Assembly (NCBI RefSeq): GCF_033568475.1
Contig: NC_133122.1
Location: forward strand, 184,717,449-184,781,448
Direction: 5' to 3'
DNA: 64,000 bases
DNA from: Henckelia pumila
Taxonomy: Eukaryota > Streptophyta > Magnoliopsida > Lamiales > Gesneriaceae
Both the position numbers and the translations under genes were made by a program. The notes under the pieces were generated by a model. The model worked only from the letters and a program-made list of their open reading frames with translations. It did not search any database and was not told where the DNA came from. Below, piece after piece: positions 55,441-64,000 of this stretch (position 1 is the stretch's first letter; each line of letters starts with the position of its first letter).

Positions 55441-57153
55441 GTCTTTCTCTTGTGAAATCTCCGGCGCCGAGTCTCGGGTTCAACATTCAGCCCGTCGTTT
55501 CACTCCGTGGAGGTACATATGTTCCTTGAATTCATTTATTTACTCCGAAATCTATGGAAACGAGTAAATTTGCGCTAACCTTGCAGTGTAGCCTAACCTA
55601 TGATAGAGTTTCACTGGTTCAGCATTTAATATGTCGTTTCGAAGTTCTGGATTGTTTGTATTTCATTTGTCTGTCATAAGTTGTGCGCGAGTGTTGTTTG
55701 GTGCTTCTTGTGTTCCTGTGCTGATATCTAGTGCTTGGTTCTGTTGATGATAATGAACTTAGGAGATTCTTTCGTCGTTTGTTTGTTTTTTTTTTTTATA
55801 ATTTTTTGAGCATTGACTTTTCGATTTTGTATGAAGGAAAGTTGGATCTTATACCATTTTCGTTTTCTTGCGCCTACAATCTATTGAAAAGTTTTTTTTT
55901 ATGTTCTGTCAACAGTTCTTGCCAAAATCGTCTTTAAAACAATGAGTTAGTTCATGCCTCGTAAAAAAAAAAATGAAACTTGTGTTAGTTTTAAAATAGA
56001 TGGTGTTTTGAACTTAAACGAGACTGCATATTTTTGTTGTGCAGAGGTTCTGTCAAGATGTTCACCGCCGCGCAGAAGATCCACAAAGACAGGGACGCTG
56101 AGCCCACTGAATTTGAGGAGAATGTTGCTCAGGTCTTTACCTTAACACGCTTATGTGCCTTTTCCGTTCTGCATTTAGTGATATATCTCGTCATGTTTGA
56201 GTTTTGTTTTTGGGATACCAGGCTCTGTTTGATTTGGAAAATACAAACCAAGAGATTAAGAGTGACTTGAAAGACCTCTACATCAACTCTGCCTTGTAGG
56301 TGCTCCTATGCTACCACTTTACCTTATTTCCTTGGTGAGGTGTACTTACATTGATGTTCTATAGGCAAATTGATGTTTCTGGAAGCAAGAAGGCTGTTGT
56401 GATCCATGTCCCTTTTCGATTGAGGAAAGCTTTCCGTAAGATTCATTCCAGATTGGTGAGAGAACTTGAGAAGAAGTTCAGTGGAAAGGTAACCTGATGC
56501 CAGATGATTGATGTACTGTGTGGACCAATAAATATTCAAAGAGTTCCATATGGTTTTTTGTTCAATAAGATGCGTAAACAAAGAATATTAGACAAATTGT
56601 ACAATAATAGTCTGTGCCTTGACTAAGTTTTTTAGCTTGGAATTTGATCTTGACAAGCAAAAATCATTTTGCAAAATATTTCAATATATGCTTGGAAAAT
56701 GCTTGCTTTCATGATTTATTTTATTTTATTTTTGGTTTGTGTTGCTTTCTTAGGAGGTGGTTCTCATTGCCACGAGGAGGATAGGGCGCCCACCCAAAAA
56801 GGGTTCTGCCGTCCAAAGGCCTCGTACCCGAACACTTACCAGTGTCCATGAAGCCATGCTTGAGGACATAGTTTATCCAGCTGAGATTGTTGGAAAGCGC
56901 ATCAGATACAGACTTGATGGATCTAAGATAATGAAGGTGATTACTGTTCCCTCCTTTATTATATATATATATATATTTAATATTATTCTCTGCAGACATG
57001 TCACTGGTGTTATTTTGTTTCTGCTCATTGTAGGTTTTCTTGGATCCTAAAGCAAAGAATGACACAGAGAATAAGCTCGAAACATTTTCCGGGGTCTACA
57101 GGAAACTCTCAGGGAAAGATGTGGTCTTTGAGTTTCCAATAACAGAGGCTTGA
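55441..57153 (+). CDS. RPS7: 40S ribosomal protein eS7 (RPS7)
   Basis: Coding exons: 56058-56132, 56222-56295, 56365-56488, 56754-56936, 57034-57153. They total 191 residues, the normal length. A non-coding first exon ends at 55512 (AG|GTACAT) and a leader intron runs to 56044. The ATG at 56058 lies 13 bases into exon 2. Diagnostic segments are [80 protein letters not shown] and [14 protein letters not shown]. All introns are GT-AG. The protein is a structural component of the cytosolic small ribosomal subunit. The shared upstream promoter has site II and telo-box motifs, as expected for co-ordinated ribosomal-protein expression. Confidence 0.97.
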
Positions 57154-58870
57154 AAAATCTTACTGTTTCAGATTCACTTATTTTGTTTTATATTTTATCT
57201 TTGTTTTTACATGTTTGAAGTTTAGAGAGCAAGTAATTTGGATGTTGTCTGAACCATACACCTTTTTCCTGTAACTCATTCGAAACAATTCAGGCTTATT
57301 CGGTTAGAGCAGGTCCTTCGAGTAGAGACTTTAATACTCGTCGCAAAACCTTTGTTTTGTATGATTTTTTATTTGTACTTGCTTTTGATCACATGAAAAT
57401 TGGAAGTGGGTGATACTCGAAGACGATTTTGAAATGGAACTATTGAAATTCATTAGGATTATTAAGTTCAAATTTTAGCATAAAGCTGACATGGATTTTG
57501 GATTTCAAGATTTGCATGATCGAATGCAACTGAACCGAAATTTCGGTTAGCCGGATCAAAATTCACCGAAAACCAAAAATCGATCCGTATTTAATGGTGT
57601 GGTTATAATTTCAGTTTTCTGATTTGGTTATAATTTCGGTTTAACCGTTAATACCCCTAAATGCGACGCATCAGAATATGCGCCTGTGTTATGGCAATTT
57701 TTCAAAAGCTTTTCTCATGAGGTTTCTTTTTGCTACAATGGAAAAATTGATAACTTTATGAAGAATGTTTAAAATGTTACCATTATCAGTATATATTGCT
57801 ATATACAAAAAGATACCTCTCCAATTAGAAAACTGTTATTTGATGAAGCCAATTTCTTATTCTAAAATTTAGGATAGATTTAAGTCTTCTACGTAATTTT
57901 TATCTCTCAATCGTGAAAACACTCAACTTCCTCTTTCACCAATTTTCATCTTATTCTTCTCCCTTTAACTCTCCACAACCTCATCACAATCCACCTTTCC
58001 ATTTCTCCTCACTTATTTTCACGTGTTGTCCATTTCTCATTTATTCCAAAACCAAAAAAAAATTAAATATTAATTTCATGCAAACCATTAATCCATTATA
58101 TTATTAAATTTCGCCAAAGCATCATGGTCGGTTCAGATTTTTTGCTGCAATGGAAAATCTTTTTCTGGAGTCAAACATACAACAACGCATGTGCAACGAT
58201 TTCTTGTGTATACAATGCCGCATGTGAAATATTTAGGAGAGAAATCAAATATTACATTTTTATGACAAATTCTGACCCAAGCTCCAGCCTCTAATTTCGC
58301 AATGGTGGAGACGAGAAATTTGATTCAACAAATTTCCTAAGCAAAGCTCTAAAACAAGTGTGATCTTTTCTACTAAACAACAGGTTAATCATTTCAGCAA
58401 TCGAGTTCAAAGCAGAAAGCAATAGAGCCTAATCATTTACTGCTGGTTGTTACAACAATTTAACGAATGTGTATCATGTCATTCAATGATGAGGCCACGG
58501 ATGGCGCAAAATGGCGCGCCTGCAGGCCAAAAAAATGAATCTGATGTACATTTTACATGAAACAATCTCCTAAACAAATGACACAAATAACAAGAGAAAA
58601 CAAAATCCTCCGGCTCTGAGAATGTACCCTGAGGAGACACATGCAAAGTATTGTCAATGAAAGCAGCAAGAAGAATACGCCTCGAGAATCAAAGAAGGTG
58701 GCAATGTGTACATGTGTGCACTTCACTACAAGGGAAAATGTAAATCCAGGTTATGAATATATGTTCACGTTTCTTTATGTTAAATGCCTAGTGTCCTTGT
58801 GAGTTGTGGCCATTCAATTACTTCAGTAGAAAATATAATATAAAAGAAAAACAACGAAAGAGAGACTACC
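57154..58870. other. Intergenic region between convergent genes
   Basis: 3' untranslated sequence of RPS7 is followed by AT-rich DNA and, at about 57535-57655, inverted AACCGAAATTTCGGTT-type motifs that look like a decayed MITE. The right part (about 58560-58870) is the 3' untranslated region of the M50B-like gene. No ORF of note was seen. Confidence 0.6.
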
Positions 58871-61490
58871 TCAAGACAAGATGACGAGTCCAAGATATAT
58901 GGATCCACAGAGAAATATAAAGGATATCATTCCCCTGCAAGAGCATTCCATTCGATTACAAGTTTTTTATTTTGTCACATCATGTGAGAATATTTCAACA
59001 TCAAATGTTTCAAATTTTTCTATTAAAATACATACCAAATCACACCCCACGCAACTCCGTTACAAGGACAGGGGCAAAGTTCCGCAAACTTCTCAGCATC
59101 ACTTGAGTGAACCCTTCGTGATATCAAGTCATCGTATATATCTGCATCAGAAAATATGATCATTTTGCTTTGTGCTCACTGCAATCGTCTTATTAGCTTA
59201 TAATGTTAAGTGGAATTAGTACCATAGACTGAAAACAAACTATTCATAACACCTGCCATCCAGACAAAAATGCATAATCAATTTAACAATATAATAAAAT
59301 GAATTGAATTAAACATTAGAAATCCAGCATGGATAAGCCTATACCAATGAAGAGTATAACGTAGCGAAGGGCACGAGCTTTAGTTGTTTCTTGAAGAACC
59401 CAAATAACAGCAATAAATATGATAAATCCTGGGGAGGACATTATGCAGATGTTAGTTTTATTTTATACTGAGATAAGTTATTATGTGTCAAATGCTATGA
59501 AATGGTGAAGAAACTCACCAACACAGAGTCCTCGGAGTGTCCACTGTTCACAATAAACTAGAAGTAAGATAGCAGACATATAAAAGCTGAAGAATATACA
59601 CACTAGTGGACTCCATTTACAAAAAAAAAAAGAAAAGAAAAGAAAGAAAATTCAAGAATTCCTCCCGTAAAAAAAGGAACACTGAATATGAGAGACTTCT
59701 AATTAAAGGATTCTTACGTTTTTAGCAATGAAGAGCACAATAAGAAGAGAAAGAATAAGACAACCAGCAGCAATCCTTGCCGTGAGAAGATTTGTTGAAG
59801 CAAGTATAAGAAGCATACCCCAAAATGACGAGCCAAGATCTACAACAGAGAACAAGTAGCCAAAAATTATAAAATATCTTGGTGTTAATAGAGAAGAGCA
59901 CAAAATTATGCAATCAAACGAATCATTTAAATTTAAATTTAAAAAAAGGAAAGAAAAAAGAAAAACTAATATCTCAAAGAAAAATGTCTTACATCCAGCA
60001 GGCAAGATCAACCAATATACACCACCACGTGTTTGAGTCACGCCACCTTCATTTGCATGAACTTGGATACCTTCCACCTGTGTGGAAGAGGAGATTGGAC
60101 AGAGAATATCAGAAATCTCATTTTTTATCAAGATACATGAGAAAACTTGATAACATTTTATCATTAGATACAGAACAGATCTAGTGGTATACAAATTGTA
60201 AATAATATAAAATGAAAATTGATATGATTTTATGTTATCATCAAACAGAAAAATCCTATAAGCTTGAAAGAATGACATATTTTTTAGACTTCTGTTGAGT
60301 CCAGCGATTTGAAAACCAATTATTTAACAGGTCACAGAAAGCTGTGCCAGGCGTCGTAAAAGGTCAAAAATGGAATTGATTAAAATAACAAATTTACAGT
60401 AGATAAACAAACCAAAATAATCAGGCCTACAAATTAGCAGTTAACAACTCAAAAGGTTATCACCAGATGATATCGAGAGCATATATAAAAGAGTGGCAAC
60501 TGTATAAGGGTACTTCCACTTCAACACAATAAAAACCATGGTTTTAAGAATGCACATTGAGAGGAAAAAAGAGTAAAGAGATTTCTACCTCACCACATGT
60601 AAGTTTACATGCAATTGCATGGCTGGCTTCATGTAGAAACACAGTAATGAGCTTAAAGGGTGTCAGAAGAAATGTCCTCCATAACTGTCAGGATACATAG
60701 AATAAATGAAACAAGAATAGAAAGTTAAAGGGATGTATAGATAACGTGAAATTATCGACAAGCCATCAAAGAAAAACACCTAAAGATATCAACCAAAAGT
60801 CAAGATTGAGATGGGAGCTTTCGGTACATGTATTATCATTTTGTGTATTATCTAGAAAAGCACAGGTGGAACTCCCTTAATAAGTTCACGAGTTTGAAAC
60901 CATGTTCAAGTTTATTATTTAACAAAAACAAATTTAGACAAGTTCAACAACAAATTTACAGAAGATGGTCCTGCTTAGTTTTTTTAAGGTCTTTTTATCA
61001 ATGAATTATATCTTTTTTTATAAAAAAATCTCTCTCCTTCGTGTCAATCCGTCAAATATGTCGCTACTTCAAAAGTTGCATTTTGGGGCTCCGTCGCTGC
61101 TTATTATCAGTATATTATACTTAAATCAGTTTCCAAGCGCTTACAAACGCCACTAAGATAGAACCCCATTAAAGAAGAGAAGAAAGAGTTGCACACTGCA
61201 AAATAAGCAATCAACTTTGCCGGAATGCTTGATACATAAGCCACACAGCAATCGAGTTTAAAGAAAAGATGAATATGCACATTGCACAAAGCTTTCTAAT
61301 CCGAGTCAACATTCCAAAAGCAACAAGAACAAAAAAATCAGTACAAGAAAGGGTCGTAAAACAAAAAGAAGCAGGATAAAAGGGGGCAAAAGCTTACGGC
61401 AAGAATAGCAACAGTGAAAACACCAATGGTAACAAGGAACACTTTTTGATCACGGTCACAGCAATTCTTCAGTTCCCAGTTCGGATTCAT
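58871..61490 (-). CDS. Peptidase M50B-like membrane protein
   Basis: Nine exons join in frame on the minus strand: 61398-61490, 60589-60684, 59993-60077, 59718-59839, 59519-59543, 59345-59428, 59223-59252, 59036-59141, 58871-58934. They give 234 residues, and all introns are GT-AG. Segments are MNPNWELKNCCDRDQKVFLV, a helix, FKLITVFLHEASHAIACKL, VTQTRGGVYWLILPAG, SSFWGMLLILASTNLLTARI, FIIFIAVIWVLQETT and GMISFIFLCGSIYLGLVILS. HEASH fits the HExxH zinc site of site-2-type proteases. A second M50 metal ligand motif (NPDG type) was not seen, so activity is uncertain. It matches a conserved plant family annotated 'peptidase M50B-like'. An in-frame ATG at 61523 is possible, but the start at 61490 fits the family better. 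Exons 5 (25 nt) and 7 (30 nt) are very short. Confidence 0.9.
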
Positions 61491-62010
61491 CCTTCCCTCT
61501 GTAAATCTCAATAAAAGATGCAAACTTTAAAAAGAGAGAACTAAGAAGAGAATCAAGAATCTTGAATAAAGAGAAGAATTTTGGAGGTGTAATCCAAGAG
61601 CACAATTGGAGGAGACCAAGTTAACCCAGAGAAAAAAAAACTCGCTTTCTTGGATTTTTGGGAACTTTTATGTTTGAAATTTTCCTTATAACGAGGAACG
61701 GAGTAGGTGTCCTAACTGGCACGACGAGTGCTGATTGGTATGGCATTGATTGCTTCCGAAATCCAAATTCCTTCGCTATTTTTGTTCGCCAAACAGGCCT
61801 TTGTCGTTTAATGTAGAATTGGTCTCTGTTTGGAAAACGCCAGTTTAAAAAACAATCTGGGCTTTTGGTGGATATGCACTTTGGGCTTTAACGTCATTAC
61901 CTGAGCTTTTACTACCCATATGCTTGAACAGATAAAAAAAAATGTGAACTAATGCATGGGGATGGTCTCATGGTCTAAGTCCAACAAACTAAATTACGAA
62001 AATTGCATTA
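61491..62010. promoter_or_regulatory. Promoter and leader of the M50B-like gene plus spacer
   Basis: The leader of the minus-strand gene is at about 61491-61670. The rest is AT-rich with GGGCTTT/TGGGCTT motifs (about 61858-61890). No gene was seen. Confidence 0.4.
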
Positions 62011-62777
62011 GAGCATGTACAAGGATGTGAGAAAGTTGGTGTGGTAAAGTTGGTAACTTGATCGCATGATGATTTCAGCGTTTATAACTTCATTGTGTGT
62101 TCCTACAATGGTGTGATAATGTTATAGTGGTGATGTTAAAATAATATTTTTTTTAATCAATTAAATAATTCTTTTAAAACATAATAAAAATACAAATAAA
62201 TATAACAAATTAAAAATAAACATAATTAAAATTAAAAAACTACATTAAAAAAATGCACATAAATATAAAAAATAATATTTTTTTAAAACATAAATTTTTT
62301 TTTAAAAGCATACATAATATTCCAAAATAAAAAAACAAACATGAAAAAAAAGACACATTAATTAAACTTGACACAAGTAAATAAAAAAAAATTAATTGAT
62401 TTTGAAATATATAGTCGTTGACCTTTTTAAATATTTTTATTAATTATTCTTAAATTTTTTGATTTTTTTACATGTTATTTAATTTATTTTTAATTAAAAT
62501 CATTTTTATAAATTAAAATAATAGATCAACTCACGTCCATGTTTAAAAAAAAAATTTTAAAAAAAGAAAAAACAAATGATTGGTGGGGCCCACGCATAAA
62601 AAAATCAAAAAAAAAAGAAAAACAAGATTTGTGGGCTTCACCGCGCGGAGCCCACAATCTTGACTGCACGCGGAAGTTTCCGCGTGCAGTTTCATTGCCC
62701 CTTGGAGGGGGCAATGATTAAATGGGGCGATCAAGTTGGGCTTGATCGCCCAACTAAATCGCCCCTTGGGCTTGCTC
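62011..62777. mobile_element. Harbinger/Tourist-like MITE, TSD TTA, with a hairpin cluster
   Basis: GAGCATGTACAAGG at the left and CCTTGGGCTTGCTC at the right are imperfect inverted ends. TTA flanks both sides (62008-62010, 62778-62780), the usual target of PIF/Harbinger elements. The interior is AT-rich up to 62620. The last 130 bp hold four consecutive hairpins. Short ORFs here run across the hairpins and are not genes. Confidence 0.6.
62624..62751. repeat. Four consecutive inverted-repeat hairpins
   Basis: Stem 1 is AAGATTTGTGGGCT with AGCCCACAATCTT (62624-62661). Stem 2 is ACTGCACGCGGAA with TTCCGCGTGCAGT, 2-base loop (62663-62690). Stem 3 is CATTGCCCC with GGGGCAATG (62693-62716). Stem 4 is GGGCGATCAAG with CTTGATCGCCC (62725-62751). 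They sit almost end to end. Confidence 0.9.
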
Positions 62778-62780
62778 TTA

Positions 62781-63277
62781 TGATTCTGGAAAACTCCAAT
62801 TCGCATGACCCATTGCAACCCGAAATCAAAATGTTCTAAATCTTTTTTAACCACTTTTTTCATGATTTAAGTGACTTAGGTGGTGTTCAAAATTTTACGA
62901 AGAAAAACCTGAGAAGTGTTTCGTAGAACTTCTTCCAAACTTCTACAATTTGTCTAAACACACATATGGTGCAAATTTTTTTTTAATAATACTAACATCC
63001 CTCTTATACATAAACTTTTTATGTTCATTAATTTTCATGTTATTTTCAAGACTGACATGATAAATTAAATATTCAAATTTTATATTAATAAAAAAATATT
63101 TGATGATTAAAAAATTTTGGAAAAAATAAGATTTGGTAATTATAAATAAATTACAAAAATTTAATGACATTATAGCTTGTTTGGTACAAAGGACTATATA
63201 GGATCATTGTTTGTAACACTACTAGTGTTTGGTACGATTTTAAATAAAATGACTTAATCCAGTGCAGGAGGAATAAA
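62781..63277. other. Intergenic segment, nothing firm
   Basis: AT-rich. GTTTGGTAC occurs twice (about 63180 and 63228), which may be a MITE edge. No coding sequence was supported. Confidence 0.4.
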
Positions 63278-64000
63278 TGTGACGTCCCGTATTTCTTTTT
63301 TTTTGGACATTTTCAAGAATTATGATGCCGAAAAATACGGAATATTTTTTTAAAAAAACATGCATCGTACTCTTAGATACATAGTATCATGCGTAAAAAT
63401 TAAGTTTGACCAAAGAAACTCAAAATTTCATGGTTCAAAACTCGTTTAAACTATCTTTAAACAAAAAAGATGCTAACTCATACGAGAACGCCAAAACTTT
63501 CTCACACATGCAAAACTTGAAACTGTAAAATATGCGATCATATAACGTATTTAAAACATGATTTGATCTTAATATGACCTGCTAAAATATCAATTCAAAT
63601 AAACATGCATAACATTAATAAAATGGCCAAGCTTTCGTGGACATGCTTGACATAAAGTTCTCAAACATCCGTGCCATGCAAATTCTTTACGCGTCCTCGA
63701 TTACTCGGTCCCATAAACAACCTTTAAATTATTAATTTTTTTTTTACAGCTACACCATAAGTGAGTCTAAAGACTCGGGAAGAAACCTTCATTACAAATC
63801 TAATACATAATAAAAATCATCAAGCTTTGACCGTGCAAGACTTGAACATAAACATCATGCATATAAAATCATGGGCATAAAAATCCTTCATTTCGTGTGA
63901 TACAATACTAACAATTGTGGTAATCATATCTTATGAGCACATGGATTCTCGTGATCACAGTCGTTTACAACAAGCATATAGAGCAAAAACCCCGGGCGTC
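63278..64000 (+). mobile_element. Possible LTR retrotransposon start, cut by the window edge
   Basis: TGTGACGTCCCGTATTT at 63278 has the style of the Gypsy LTR starts here (TGTAACGCCCC, TGTAAGGCCCG). The following 720 bp are non-coding. No LTR end, primer site or TSD is available within the window, so this is tentative. Confidence 0.3.

Noticed and set aside
58511..58530. Adjacent GGCGCGCC and CCTGCAGG sites, suggestive of a cloning linker
   Set aside because: The sequence continues as ordinary intergenic DNA on both sides with no vector sequence; chance overlap of two 8-bp sites is the simpler reading.
59703..60278. 191-residue continuous minus-strand ORF as a separate gene
   Set aside because: It runs through exons 3 and 4 of the M50B-like gene and the intervening intron; splice sites and family sequence favour the spliced model.
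62526..62863. Overlapping ORFs on both strands across the MITE
   Set aside because: They read through poly-A/T and hairpin stems of a MITE and have no domain.

Overview
The window is nuclear DNA of a flowering plant, almost certainly a eudicot. The host genes carry many short spliced exons, the intergenic DNA is very AT-rich, and most of the sequence is plant transposable elements (Copia, chromovirus Gypsy, MULE, CACTA, Helitron, hAT-like, Harbinger-like). The 921-residue third ORF of the Copia element resembles proteins I recall from Lamiales/Gesneriaceae genomes, so I lean towards that order with modest confidence. No bacterial-type operon, rRNA, tRNA or CRISPR array was seen.

Layout. 1-169: 3' end of a Copia-type LTR. 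170-2758: AT-rich spacer. 2759-14645: a 306-bp tandem duplication whose second copy was split by a very young Copia/Sirevirus-like element at 3159-14430 (TSD TTAGT; LTRs differ only by one C in a C-run). It has gag, an in-frame UAG, pol, and a large third ORF behind its own TATA-like box. 14979-16159: MULE-type element with ~135-bp TIRs and a perfect 9-bp TSD. 17657-19374: CACTA-type element with subterminal arrays. 19745-23430: decayed Helitron Rep gene interrupted by three apparently identical 250-bp repeats and LTR-like promoter repeats. 24029-44760: a nested Gypsy complex, LTR-int-LTR-int-LTR, bounded by TSD TTAGC. Its second internal region was hit by an element now reduced to a solo LTR (32936-35097, TSD GATAT) and by a 7.2-kb element (35320-42493, TSD CACTA). 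Removing both insertions and their TSDs leaves 2755 bp, against 2757 bp in the first internal region, which supports the reconstruction.

The host gene island is 46280-61490, with four genes whose exons I could join in frame. They are ABA4 (neoxanthin/abscisic acid precursor synthesis, +, 6 exons, 240 aa); a multi-pass membrane protein resembling the N-terminal half of ZnT5/MTP12 (-, 10 exons, 355 aa) that contains a U12-type AT-AC intron; cytosolic ribosomal protein eS7/RPS7 (+, 191 aa); and an M50B-like membrane metalloprotease homologue (-, 9 exons, 234 aa). The membrane-protein gene and RPS7 are divergent and share a short promoter with site II and telo-box motifs. 62011-62777 is a Harbinger-like MITE with four consecutive hairpins, and the right edge probably enters another LTR element.

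The four host genes are not obviously one pathway. The repeat-rich left two thirds is a graveyard with at least one very recent arrival, the Copia element, which is the most interesting object here.
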